Assembly (NCBI GenBank): GCA_950295325.1
Contig: OX485808.1
Coordinates: 870,501 to 934,500, forward strand
Direction of reading: 5' to 3'
Source: Polytrichum commune
Lineage: Eukaryota; Streptophyta; Polytrichopsida; Polytrichales; Polytrichaceae
DNA length: 64,000 bases
The translations under genes were made by a program, and so were the position numbers. Shown piece by piece: positions 48,463-61,131 of the stretch; the stretch's first letter is position 1; each line of letters opens with the position of its first letter. Under the pieces are notes generated by a model that did not search any database, was not told the DNA's origin, and saw only the letters and a program-made list of their open reading frames with translations.

Positions 48463-51400
48463 TACATCTACACCGGTCCATGAAATCTGGGTCCAAGCCT
48501 AATTTTGATCATTCATAAGAAAACTGTAACCGCTTTGCGAAATTTTGACTCTAGCTTGAACTGCACCGAGTATGTGACTTAGTGAACAAACAATTAGTGC
48601 AGACATCCTTGTGTCTCATCCACTGATGATGTGGAAAATTCTTTTGGTAAGTGCGATTCACAGCAATTCACATACTGCTGCGAGTGGAGATTAAATTGCT
48701 AATGTTGGCTGCCGGGCTGCGAACAAGATTCCTAAAAAAGCCGGTCCCATTTTTCATATGGAAAACGAGGTCCAGTATTCAAGCAAAGGAAAGCCCTTGC
48801 TCCTTGCTCCTTGGACATGTCTCAATTGTTGTGAAGCCCTCCCCTCATAGCTTTCTCCTGTAGTTACACAAGGACGGCCCCAACTTAGTAACGTGGTGAT
48901 ATTATTAGAATGGAACAATTGATAACAACTAATAATGTTATGTACTTGTAGTTATCAAATGTGTCATATAGTATGGCTAAGACACTTGACATTGTTTAGT
49001 GCTGCAAAAGAAAAGAAAAAGAACATTGTCGGATTTTTTTCAAGTTGTACTAGGAAAAGTAGAAAAGTAGGTTGGAGTTTTATGGCATTCACATGAACTC
49101 AATCATCATGGACAAACGGGCTTTAGTAAAAAGAACTCTTTATGGCTTGAGGGTGAATTTATTCCAAATGGACCTTCACTAGACTAATTTGGGATGTCTC
49201 TTAAAGCGATTTCTAGTGTCAACTTTCTTAAAATTGACAATTGAGGTCAAGGGATTGTTCCCTACATTTCACCTTCCTCAATTGACGAGTTTGCTTAGAT
49301 ATCATGAAGCTCTACCAAAAGTATGTTAGAGTATGATGATGCTATGTGTACTATTTGGATTTGGTACATGTGATTGGAAATGGACAATGGGCCTTAACCA
49401 TTAACTCTTATACGCCTTCAAGCATGTTCAAACTAATTATGTATTCTCTCTTTATACTAGATAACATGGAATCTTTGTCAAACTCTTTTCAAGTAATTTT
49501 GTGTTGGTGTGAAGATGAATAACCTTTGCAATACCACAAGCTATCATTATCTATCAAAATGACACATCGTAATCTATATCAATTCATGTTGCACAATTTC
49601 AAAATATCTTAACTACAAGAGACCCAAATTGGGTTCCAAATCCCTTTAGAGGTTAAAGGACCAAGAGGTATGTTTAAACGGGATTTGCGGCAACATGTAT
49701 GAATTTTTGCCAAATGTTAAACTTGACATTTTATTTGGTGCAAGGTATTGAATCCATATTTAACACAAAATATCATATTCAGGAAGTGAAAAGAAAGTCA
49801 AATGTGACAACAACATTGATTATATGTTCGTTGTATGTATTAAAATCCGGGTTAATTATACAAATTCAGATTTCCTATAATACATTCTCCATATATGTAT
49901 GCTCACATTAAAATAATGCATGTGATGGATGGGCTAATTTAAGATACGATCAAATTTGACTATTTTGGTTTAAAATATCAAGAAGTATTCTTAAACCCAT
50001 GTGTATGACATCTTGAGGCCTGGATTGGGCCTCTGTCATCACTAAGTTCTTGTCGCTTAACAAAAAATAGTGTTATAACTTATGTTACATGTCACCCTAA
50101 CTTCCATGCATTATGTTTGAGACGTGCACATTACATTAAGTGTTACTAAGTCCTACGTGGAAAAGCATGACAACAAAGTATACTATGTTTAAGGTATCTA
50201 CCAATACTCCATGTTCAATGAGTCTCTATCACCTCCCTTGATCACAAAGTCAAATTCGTCAGGTTGTCGAGTCCATGTCTAAACATCTCCATTGCTTTAG
50301 ACACGTTTCACTTTGCAATGTTGGTTTTCTTGTATAGGAAGTCTTGAGAGAAAAAGTACTCGACAATAGAGTTATTTTTAAAGTTAAGGAGATGAAATCA
50401 TGGGTGTATTCCCAAACCTCGAGTTTGTGAGAATTAACACAAAGTCACCCAAGTTCTCTTACTGCTTAAATTACCATACACAAAAAGTGGTGTCACGCTA
50501 TTAAAAAACAACTTTCTAACTTGTATTACTAGGATGGGTGGGCCGGTCTAGAATTTAGAACAAGGGGTCCCATGTGCATACCATATTTTAAATCTCTAAA
50601 TCCTCTCAAAAGTTGAGAGGTGGGAAAAGGAGGCCCCAAAAATTTCACCCAACTTTCAAAATAAAGTCCAATACATGATGAACTGATGAGCTCTTAATAA
50701 GAAGTTTTCTCAAAGAAGGATCAAACCCACGGTTATGTCCCTCTTTGAGGGAATTATAAATAACTCAAGTGACATTGAAACCTTGCATCCATTGAGGTTT
50801 GGGTTTGGAAGCGTAAAAGTCAACCACATATTCTAAGGTTGACATTTGGATCAACAAGGAAGTCAAAACTCCCATAGGCAAGCATACAAAACGATTCCTC
50901 ATCAGTTTGGATCATCATATGCAACAACACCATCGTCCAAGCCCAAGCCTAAGAAATGAAAATATGCTCGGAATCTTCCACAATGTTTGTTGCAACAACT
51001 TCACCATCACAAAGAGACCCTCCTTCAACTACCACAATCTCAAAGCTTGTAAGTTATGTACCGAAATGTCAACGGCCCGCTCGTGAGCAATGACAAGTTT
51101 TAGTTTCCCCTCGCAAACGATCAAAGGTTATTTGGAATGTCTTGAAATGGCACATGTGGCATATGGCTTACCATCTCCCCCACAATTAAGTGGTTTAGAC
51201 AATGTGCTTAAAAGCAAGTAGGAATGTTAGGAAAACATTGCTACGGAGACTACACACAAGGAAGATGAAGAAGACGATGGATTTGAATACATATTCCCAT
51301 ATATAAATAGTTGAGAATATACACCTTTGATGTTAACACCAAAGAACATGCACATTCTTGCCGGTACTGCACGATTTGTGCTAGTATGGCTCACCCTTTT

Positions 51401-52110
51401 GCCACTTATAACGTAGAATTGGCAAGAGAGCACCCATTCTCTAGTACGTAGTGCATTCATGTCCTTAATTTTGGACATTTTCATCCATGTACATGTATGA
51501 AAGACTCACTTTGCAATTTGTCATCCACTTCTTTATGCTCATTACTTAATTCTTAGTCCTTAGAGCAAACCCCATGGAGGGCAACTTAGGGCTCCCCAAC
51601 GAGTACCCATGTTTGTCGCCAATGCAATTTTTGTTAAGCAGGGACCTATGGTGCTCTGGCCCGATAAAATTCAACCAATACATGCATGAACACTTCCTTT
51701 TGCTGTCTTTTTCTTTTTCTTCTTAATTAAATTTTAGGTATCCAATGTAACTTTTTCCTTACTCCAACATGATATTATTTGCCCAAAATAGTTAGTAGTC
51801 ATAGGGCGTTAGAACATGTTAACACATGTACCTAAAGTTAGCCAATCCAAAGCTTCATGACAACTCCTTCCCTTGGCTACACCTAATGGATAGTTGGACC
51901 CACTTTGACTATATTTGTTTGTTTGTTTGTTTGTTTTTTTTGTTTTTTTGTTTTTCTTTGATGTAGATCAGTGGGGACGCACTTAAGCGCATCTATGAAA
52001 CCCAATTTGAACCTTTTTGTGCATAAAAACTTGTATGTAAGCTAGATACTTCGATTGTCTTCTAATTATGCTAAAACAACCATGTCTAAAATAAAACCAA
52101 CTCATTCTTA
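48463..52110. other. Intergenic AT-rich DNA
   Basis: No confident gene. There is a (TTTG)n microsatellite near 51917-51955. Open frames are short. A few residues near 49.1 kb faintly recall a Copia RT motif but are not enough to call. Confidence 0.4.
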
Positions 52111-52602
52111 GGGCCACTTCACACACGAGCCAAGAGCCGTGATCATGAAATTGTGATCAAGAAAGTGTCCAAAGGCCGTCCCAAGACACCTCCAAAATCA
52201 TGTAGTGTGGTCACGGACCCTCAAGTGTAGTGTGAAGTCATATGTTACCGGGCCCTCAACCAAATGCTTTTCAATAAATTTCTATTCATGCCGGTCCTCA
52301 TGCATGAAAATATAGAATAAATTAACAGTCGTGAGTGTTCAGAGTGCCACGGTCTCCTAGTTTTGTGTTAGGCCTACCTCCAAGAGCTGGTTTTTGAAAA
52401 TAGTCCAAGTGACCATGAAACATGATCCATTTGATGCCATGTAGGAATCCATGTGGACTTTACATCCATCTTGCATTCACATACTCCGTTGCTCCCTCAA
52501 GTGTGATGTGAAGCGAACTTGGACCGGCTCCGCCTTTTCCACCAATGAGAGTGCTTGAAGTATAGTGGTCACGGGCTCTCAGTCTCGTGTGTGAAGAGTC
52601 CC
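52111..52602. mobile_element. Tourist-like MITE (492 bp) directly upstream of POP4
   Basis: The left terminus is GGGCCACTTCACACACGAG and the right terminus, reversed, is GGGACTCTTCACACACGAG. TTA flanks both ends (52108-52110 and 52603-52605), as expected for PIF/Harbinger. It is non-coding, and a decayed relative is at 38208-38699. Confidence 0.85.
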
Positions 52603-52619
52603 TTAACGTCACTAAATAT

Positions 52620-53113
52620 TTTAGTAGGGTTGCATTGCCTCGTAGATTGACCGCTCGGCCGTCTCGGACCAGATTTGGTTCCGTGTTTGTTCTGTGATTT
52701 TGCTCGGGTAGCAGGTGCGTGGTGAAGTTTGCGTTGGTTTTGAGGTAAGCATGCGAATTTTTGGATGGCATTGCGCGTTGAGGATGGACCTATAGTGAAT
52801 CATCCTGTAGCTGGATGGTTGTGGTGGGGAAATTGTGTATGCTTGTGTTATGCCATTGATTGTTGCTGGTGGTTGGATGAGCTCCTGGAGTTCGTTCTCG
52901 TGGCGACGTTTTTATTTTTATTTTTAAAATTTCCTTCACTTATTGAATTTCCTCGCTGGAGAGTGTAGGGAGGAAAATTGAGGCACGAAATTTTGGATGA
53001 GCAGTTGCGTCTCCCTGTTCTTTGCAGGAGCTGACCTAAGTGACCTAATTGTCGAGGCTGTGTCTTTCCCCTTACCGATAAGAGCGTAGTTGTTTTCGGG
53101 AGGTTTGTACATC
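52620..53113 (+). repeat. POP4 leader segment, duplicated at 63518-64000
   Basis: This segment holds the probable first untranslated exon of POP4 (ending TTTTGAG before GTAAGC at 52745), the 283-bp leader intron, and the start of the second leader exon after TTTGCAG (53027). It is about 90% or more identical to the last ~480 bp of the window, including both splice sites. Confidence 0.92.
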
Positions 53114-53307
53114 AATCGCTTGTTGTGTCGATGGCAACAAGGGAATGTAAATTTGATTTAAAGGGAGCATAAATAATTTGAGCCAAAGTTTGTACCTGAT
53201 TGTCGACGATCAACGGTCTGTTGGAGAGGAATTGTGATTCCAAATCATCTTGCACCGGAAGTGAAGACATTGGTTGCAAGTGCGGAGGGCTACTAATCTT
53301 GCCAGAG

Positions 53308-55760
53308 ATGGTGGAATCGGCAGCCGAGGCATCGGCGGCCGCATCAGAAAAGAAGAAGAGCCGGCTTGCAGCTTTGGAGCGGCGGCATACCGCTCCAGCA
53401 ACTCCTGTCGTTTCTTCGAAGTCGCCGGCCCCCTCCTTGCCTATACCGGTGTCAGCTCGCCCTCCTGCTCCTCCTACGCCGTCGCCTTCCTTGTCTTCGT
53501 TACGATCATCCTCTTCGTTCCATGCCAGTATGTGGAATTCTGACCCTCCACTTCTTTTTCCCCCTTCTGCATTTATGTTGTAGATATGTGCATTTCAAGG
53601 TTCATTGGAAATTAAGACTGTGATGTTGTTTTGTACTCTTAAAAAGACATGTAGCATGCTCTCTTGGATTTGTGAATCCACGAAGATTTAGGGTTTAGGT
53701 AAAGTGACAGCTCTGAGGCTGCTGTAGTGCTAAACAAAATGTGCGAAACCAGCATCACAGTTGTAATTTGAGCATATATGTATATCCTCTGACGTGAAGG
53801 TGTTATAGGCACAAAACAGTAGTTCTGGGGCTACTATAGTGTCCTCAGTTGAGTTTTCGTCATTTGGAGAACTGACATTCGTCTTCTTGGCAAAGTGCAA
53901 GTTCACTGATGGAGTCTAGGGTTCTATAAGGTGCTGCCTGTTTGTCAGCTAAAAGTGAGTAACGTGATGTTATTTGCAGAGCCGGATGAAAGCGATAGGT
54001 CTTATGCCAAGTTGTGTTCATCCGTCTTCAATGGCCCTCTTGCCACTAATTTAGAGGTAATTATTTTGGAGATGGGATTCTTGCCTACAGTAGCGCACAA
54101 TTGTCTTTGATCATATATTAATTCTAGCAATGCTTTTTTGCTTTCATCAAATTATATCGTTAAAATGATACAAATTCCATCCACCGTGCAACAGCTGCGA
54201 AGGGACAGCTCAAATACTGCAGTTGATACAGTTGTACGGGAGCTGCTGGAGAGCAATGTGAAGACAGCAGGCAACATTGCAGGAACCATCGAAAATCGAG
54301 TACTTGACAGGCTTTTATTGCTGGACAATCCTGCCATGCAGGGAAAGGCCCTAGAAAAGGCAAAGGACAGAGCCCACCGAGCCCGCAGCAAGCGGTCTGC
54401 CAAGCACCTCTCTATGCGTGGACATCGCAATGTTGGCTCCTTTGATCTACCTGCTGAATTTCACAAGTAAGAAACACCAACTCTCTAGAACCTCTGGGTG
54501 TGATGCTGTTCTGTGGCCATTCTTCACTTCAAAATGTCATTCGGACTTTCTTCTCATTTGGAAGTGTTCAAAATCTGCACTTCTGCCTGTCTGTTGAGGC
54601 CATTGTATATCATGGACATGACAATAGGATTGGGGCATGCAGGTATGAGTTGTATCTTCCTATGAACGAGATGTGGAAGGAGTATGCAAGGAGCCTGGTG
54701 ACTGATTGCAAGTACTAATCTCCTTAAGAAGCCAGATTAAAAGCCAATATTTCATTCTTTCCATTCAGCTTGAGGGTTCTTTCATTTTGTTTTAGTGATT
54801 CAATCAGTGTGTTATGGTTCCAGCCATTGTGGATAACATCTGGTCACCTGAAGGGCAAGTGTGTGGGAAGTCCTCAGTGCAAATTTGAGATACATAGTGC
54901 TGACATCTTGCTAAACTTTTGGATTTATTTCTGTATTTGCTCATCAAACTATATGGTGGAGAATATTGATGTCTTGTTTCTTGGCATGAATTGATCAGTG
55001 ATGCAATGATTCAATCGAGATTCCTAGCAGCAGATTTACATGGAGCAATAATGGCTGGTACGCTTTCCCTGTTCTCTTTGATATGGTTATATACAGAGGT
55101 CTTGAGGAGGTCACTCATGCTCATAGCTTTTGCAAATTCATACCGCTTGCAAAATCATGTACTCTATTGCAGAGTGTGACAAGTAACATACAATTAGGTG
55201 ATGGTTTGTTCCTAAGTCTGCAATGCTAAGACTAAATTTATGCTTGGCATTGAACAGTGGTGGAATCAAAGAGTACAAGTTATGTAGGAACGCAAGGCAT
55301 CATGATCAGGGAGACAGATAATACGTTTGGGATCATGACGGCCAATGACAAATTCAGGGGTGGGTCATTTTCAACGCTGATATTGGTCTCCATTTCAACC
55401 ACTCTGAGTTCATTACAATCTTATTCCATTAGACTACCAAGATGGAATTTATTTGACAAGAGAGAAGGAAGGCCTTGTTTAGCTGTATATATGGATTACC
55501 TCACTACATGTTTCATTATTTGAAGTATTAGGGCCAGTTCCTTCTTGTGAAATTGACAATCATATTGCTCCCATGGATTTCCTCTGAGGTTGGTGGCCAA
55601 TGGGATCTAACGGGAACTTTGTGCAGTTGTCCCAAAGGCAAGAACAGTCTTTATGCTACAGCTAGATGCTTTGCAAATCACTCTTTTCGGTAATAATCTT
55701 TTCCCACGGCGTTTACATCCGGCCAAGAGACAGCCTATCAAGAACACGATTGAGCTCTGA
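53308..55760 (+). CDS. POP4: RNase P/MRP protein subunit POP4 (Rpp29)
   Basis: The model has seven coding exons: 53308-53527, 53980-54056, 54195-54466, 54643-54711, 54999-55057, 55258-55359 and 55627-55760. All are GT-AG with matching phases (1, 0, 2, 2, 1, 1), total 310 residues. POP4/p29 is a conserved protein of nuclear RNase P and RNase MRP, which process pre-tRNA and pre-rRNA. Recognition rests on FDLPAEFHKYELYLPMNEMW across exons 3-4, then ADLHGAIMAVVESKS, GTQGIMIRETDNTFGIMT and DKFRVVPKARTVFMLQL, the beta-barrel core of the p29 family (about residues 195-290). The N-terminus is Ser/Pro/Ala-rich with KKKSRLAALERR, probably disordered. The start is the first ATG after the leader in this frame. 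A leader intron (52745-53027) is inferred. The gene appears intact. Confidence 0.93.
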
Positions 55761-56723
55761 GATTCCACACATTGTAAGTGCACTGACATTAATTGTTGGT
55801 GCAAGTACTTTTTACAATTTGATGAATAATCTTCCTTTTCTTGCCTCGCGTCTTTATATCTGGTGACCTAATTCCATATTTTGCTGACAATGCCTGGCAC
55901 TAAGAAGTTGCCCCTAATCTTATATATAGTATCAACATGAGAGATCTGAATGCCTTGTGTTCATGGAGACGGAATCAAAGTTTCTGGGTGATGGGTTTCA
56001 CTGCAGAAAAGTGCCCTCAATCTTGCATGTTGACACTGTCAAGCTCAGCATACCAACTCTGGTGGGCAACAAGAGGCTGCTACACATCAATATGTCAGTC
56101 TACAGGTTCACATTGACTTGTGGTCATGGCAGCTCCTTCCTCAAGTTGTTTCTATGGTAAGGCAGTCTCTACTTCTTGAGCAGTCTCTATTAGTGACTCC
56201 TTTCTTGGAGGCTCTTTAAGTTTTTCCCTGAGTTCAATTGGTTGATTTATTCGTTTCTTTAATTGAATGCAGATATTATGAAAATTGGTGGGCCATCAAC
56301 TTCCCAGCTCTGGTCCAGTGTTGGACTGGTATTGTCTTTTGTCAATACTATTTGGGTATCTATAATGTTGATTTCACATTTTTTGATACCAAGAGGGTAT
56401 GGGTATTTTACAATATTTGTGTATTTGATTCCATTCAGGTCTATATACCATGCAAGAACCTTCATCCTACATCACATAGGGTCATTAGTGTAACCTTTTG
56501 AATAGAGTGACTTACTGCGTTGACTTGCTGGTACCAAGTTACTAAGATGCAGTCAATTACACTTTTAATACGCGGAGACATGTGAAGATGTGTGAGTGTA
56601 TCTTCCTACTTATTTAATACAATAAATTTTTTTCTCTAGTCATGTTAATCCAATTTTATAGTTACTATCATAGTAAAAGTATAATAGGTATATATTAAAT
56701 TCAAAAGAAATTAGTGGTAGTCA
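55761..56723. other. POP4 3' region and intergenic DNA
   Basis: This follows the POP4 stop codon. Short open frames (for example 55957-56160 plus) are probably in the 3' untranslated region or chance. No other feature was recognised. Confidence 0.4.
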
Positions 56724-57050
56724 CACTACACCTATTTAGTGTTTGATTATATTTAATGTTGTTACCACCCTACCCTGCTCAACACTAATTTTCAATCTTC
56801 TGATAATTAGTGTTAGAAGATATTCTAGAAGATATGCTGAAATTCTCCTTTCATCATTGTTATTTTATTTTGTTTCATATCCTTACTGACACTAAATTCA
56901 AACTTGTAACTTCCACATAGTACCATAGTTCCATACCAGTGTTTGAGTTTACATATAATGTTACTTACTTTCATAGCGTTATTGATATTTAGTGTATGTG
57001 AGCGATCGTATTTACTGTATCAAACACTAAATATGTTTTTTAGTGTAGTG
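56724..57050 (+). mobile_element. CACTA-like MITE, second complete copy
   Basis: Starts CACTACACCTATTTAGTG and ends AAATATGTTTTTTAGTGTAG followed by TG. The interior matches the 21050-21364 copy in reverse orientation (GTTGTTACCACCCTACCCTG, AATTAGTGTTAGAAGATATT). No clear target duplication. Confidence 0.82.
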
Positions 57051-58069
57051 ACTGTATTTATTAGTCTAGGTAAACTGCTGTAGTATCATATGGTTTTGCA
57101 TGGTATTTACTTAGATAAATAACTCACGTATACAAAGATTCTCCAACTCTAACATACCCACCAAATATCATTATTTAATTTATATTACAATTTTGATTCC
57201 CATGGGTAAGTTTTGTGATACCATTGTTGGTATTGATTATAGATACCTAAGCATTCACCTATATACCGGTCCAACATTGGTGAGGTCCTTCCAGTGAAGG
57301 AATTGAAGGCCAATAGTGTCATTGTCTGAACACATGTGTACATACCATTTGTTGTATTGGTACATATTTATGGTATACCAGATTGGTTGGGTCTTTCCAG
57401 CAAAGGAAATGAAGGCCACACATGTGTACACATCATTATTGTATTGGTATCACAATTATGGTATACTGGATTGGTCATGATATGAAGAGTTCTAAAATTT
57501 GATCATATGGGTATGGTAATAGTATTGCACCCAATATTGAGGGAGTATGTATGTTACTCAAGGTACATGTAAGTTATTGTAGACCTTTCAACTAATCACC
57601 TCAACTATTTCGCTCAATCCAAAATTGATTCATGTGATCATGACCACTTGCATCTTCATTACAATAACCAAATGTTGTGTGCACCTACCCACACGTCTAA
57701 GAGGGAGCACTTAATGATTGCAACTTTTTCCCTATTGATCATAGGCTCTCAAATCTTGAATACTCTTAGCTAGGCAATTCTCAAGATATGTCATTTGTTG
57801 TAATGGTTTCAACCAATTAAAGACATACTATGCTAAGTATGTTATGGACTCAAGTATTACAAAGCAGTTGTACCTTGGCAGGTATGTTCTTTGGCAAGGT
57901 ACTAGGTTTAAATGTACCATATTGGTATGTTCTCACATATCATTAATATATACCAATGCTTACTAGACCAATATATTAATACAACACTGGTACATACTTA
58001 CCTGAAGAACCTAGAACAAAGATTGAAACCTCATCTACTCAAGCTTCATTTTTTAATAATAAGCAGTAC
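57051..58069. other. Intergenic DNA with a local duplication
   Basis: A roughly 115-bp direct duplication lies at about 57282-57475. Both halves contain TTCCAG(T/C)(G/A)AAGGAA, a GAAGGCCA block, ACATGTGTACA and TATGGTATAC. No gene was recognised. Confidence 0.5.
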
Positions 58070-58072
58070 TTA

Positions 58073-61000
58073 GGGCCGGTTTGCATGATGATCCAACTTC
58101 CATGGACTGATTTAATTTATTTCTTTAAATGTCAATTTACAAAGCCTTTGGGCCCCTCACTAGGTATAAATCAAATGTTGACCAAGAAGAATGACCATGC
58201 ACTAAATAATGAATGTGTTGATTTTCTTCATATATGCCCATAAAGGGCATTTTTGAAAGTTTGACCATTCTCTTGTCTTCTCTTGTCTTTACTTCTCTTC
58301 ATATTTCTTATCTTGTTTTTGTTTGTTTTCACCTTGAATTTCAACAAGCATGCTTGTAACGAAGGAAATGACGAGGCTTATTTTGCTCTTAGGATGTTTT
58401 TGTACATGCTTGTGAAACATGTTGTGGACATTCAAGCATGGGTTTTGTTAGTAGAATAAGAGAAATTTGCAATTTTGAGCTTGGTTTGTAAGAATATGGG
58501 GTATAGATAGAGGAACATATGGAGTCAAGAACGGATGTATGGAATTGTAGACCACTTGTTGTTGGATTCGTGGACAAAGAAATAATTAAGGAAACGAACT
58601 TGAATGATATATTTCTGTATGTATATTACAAAAATATTTTTGTGTAAGATGTTGGGCCCCTATTTGAGACGCTACATATTTGATGAGACAATGGATTAAT
58701 TGTTCACTTAAATGTGGAAATGTTGCATTATCCGAGAAGAAGAAAAATTAGAAATTTATTCAATCTTCAACCAAGATGTGTGTAGAAAAAAATATTTGGG
58801 ATTTTAAAGGGTAGATGGAGGCTAATAATGAAGTGATCTAAAGTACCTTTGAGGAATATGTCCAATATTATAGCAACTTGCATAGTATTGCGTAATTTGA
58901 GCATTATAAACAACGAAGGGATTGAAGATGAATAGATTGTTGAAGAAAAGAATAAATTAGCAAGAACAGTTAGGGAGGGAGAAATACGAGAAAATAATGA
59001 ATTACGGGAAGAAAAAAAGTTGGACTTGCTGAAATGATTTTTTAATTTTTTTAAAAATAGTTATGAAAGATTTTTTGATTGTAGAGAAAAATAAATGTTG
59101 TAAAAATATGTTTATTTTTTCCAAGAGAAAATGAGAAGGCAAATGATCTTCTCTGTGAAGCCATAATAATACATGAATTATTGGCCAAAAGCGTATAACA
59201 ATACAAACTATGAAGAAATTCTATCATCACAGAAGTAGACAATGATAATAAGACTTATACAAAAGATGAGTAACTAAAATTCATCTACAAGATTAAAAAA
59301 AATTCAAATATCCATATTTTTCAAAAATTGATTTAATGTGGATTTTTGGAATGATGTAAGAATGGCCCAAAAATTATGAATAATATATTCTAGCAAAATT
59401 TTAATATTTGTTTGATTTTTTTTAAAAAAACCTCTTGTGCTACAGTAGTTGATAATGTTATATTTGATGTTGTAATAATAATTGTTTGACATGAAATAGT
59501 GTAGATGGAATAACATATTCTTCTCATGATTCTATAACACTTGTAAGGATATGGTTGTGTATACTTACTTTGCTACCATGTTATTCATTCATTTTATTAA
59601 ATCACCTACATTCTTGTTTTCTCTCAGTTCTTGAAATCTCATTAGCCATCTTATCCGTCTTGTATTTTTTTTTAAATGTACTTGTATTTCTTCTTAAATG
59701 ATAAGAAAAAACGGTTGAAACCCTTGATTGCAGCCATAAATTGAATTTGTAGTTTGATTGAGAAGTGAATACTTGTATGAATCATAAAAAAATGCATAAT
59801 TAAAATCCAAACAAAAAAATAAAAAATTTGAAATAGATGAATGTGAATAAATAAATAAAAAAAACCAACATAAAAGAAGTTGGTAGTATGTTGTATATGT
59901 GAACAATGTGAGTAGATAGGGACAACATGAAATTGGCTAGTAGTTAGAGGGAGGAGGAGGAAAGACATTGGACATAAAAGAGGAGGATTCAAATCTTCTC
60001 ATGTGCGGAGAAAAATGAATATAGTAAATAAATTCAAAGTCTATGAAGTTGCTCACGCTTTGAAGGAAGGTGGATATAGGGACTTGTGGTTAAGATGAAG
60101 GCCTTCTTCAACGTTATCAAACAACCTCATCATATTGCCTACATATAACTTCATTCACCATATTCACTTTTTTGTAAAAAAATCAACTAATTTTTTAATT
60201 TTTTAATTTTGTTTTTTTGTTGTTTTTACAAATTCTTCATCCATCTTACCTCGAATAGCAATTAGATATTACACTTTCTTGTCATGTCATATACCTTCTT
60301 CATCATATATATTAACTTCAATTATATCTTTCTTATCGATTTTCTTCATCTTCTTTACTCTTTCATTTGCTAGATGCGTTCTCTTCTTCCCAGTAAGTTG
60401 TTTTCATTGTTGTTCTTGTTGTCACTTCTTCCTTCATTGCAAGATTCTAGCTCGAAAAGTTAAAGGATGACTCTCTAATTATCCTTCTTGCCAAAAAAAT
60501 TGAACATGTATGTAATTGAAGGAGGGTGGAATACACTAGAAGGAGAAAGGAGCAAATTAGGACCATGTAGCATTTGAGAACTCAATGTCTAGTTACTTTT
60601 GAAAATTGGAGTTGTCATTTCTTGCATCCATTGTGAATTATGTGACCACTCTCCTTGTGGCTCTCTATGTAATCCCTCGTCAACAATATATCCCTCCATA
60701 CTTTAAAAAAACGTATAAATGACACTCTACTATTCAAACCATGTCAAAACATGGATGCAAGATAAATGAAAGAATGCTACAAACAACTTCCCTTTCCACA
60801 CTGGTTTAAAAGGGAGGTTGTATTTGCATCCCCAAAGAGAAACTCATTAAAAAAAAAATATTATTATAACAACGTTTCTCTGCCGTGGGCCCTTACCTTT
60901 TTCCTACTAGATCACCTCTTTTGCCTCTCTCATTGCAAAACCCGCTGGACAATGTCAGCGAATAATGCAGACCTTACAACATGTCTCTTGGGAACCTCAA

Positions 61001-61128
61001 ACTTTATAATCACTATGACATTTTTTTCTTGGTAAAGCGAAAAAGGTCCTGGGACAAGTTCAACAACCGATCTCAACTTCTACAGGACCTTGGGACGACT
61101 TCATGGTCCATAGTGTAAACCAACCCCT
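58073..61128 (+). mobile_element. PIF/Harbinger DNA transposon relic (~3.06 kb)
   Basis: TTA flanks both ends (58070-58072 and 61129-61131). The left end begins GGGCCGGTTTGC and the right end, reversed, AGGGGTTGGTTTACACTATG. End regions match the 1133-bp element at 36100-37232: ATGACCATGCAC with CATTTTTGAAA at the left, CCCGCTGGAC and GACTTCATGGTCCATAGTGT at the right. Decayed transposase sequence lies inside (58795-58935). The middle (about 59.0-60.3 kb) is very AT-rich and uninterpretable. This looks like the degraded coding relative of the shorter element. Confidence 0.85.
58795..58935 (+). pseudogene. Harbinger transposase C-terminal remnant
   Basis: In one frame the sequence reads FGILKGRWR, an in-frame TGA, then IIATCIVLRNLSIINNEG before a stop. 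PIF/Harbinger DDE transposases end with a conserved F(G/A)xLKGR(W/F)R followed by ...ACxxLHN. Here the usual His of LHN is Arg. Sequence upstream is frame-shifted and not confidently readable. Confidence 0.8.
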
Positions 61129-61131
61129 TTA

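Noticed and set aside
49100-49320. Faint Copia reverse-transcriptase motif (LVKRTLYGLR)
   Set aside because: Only about ten residues match, with no supporting RT motifs in the expected frames nearby.
55957-56160. Open frame after POP4 as an additional exon
   Set aside because: The POP4 frame already ends in a stop at 55758-55760 after the conserved core, and no phase-compatible splice site joins the two.
59672-59992. 106-codon minus-strand frame in the Harbinger relic as its second (MYB-like) protein
   Set aside because: Phe/Ile/His-rich composition reflects AT-rich DNA; no SANT/MYB tryptophan pattern is present.
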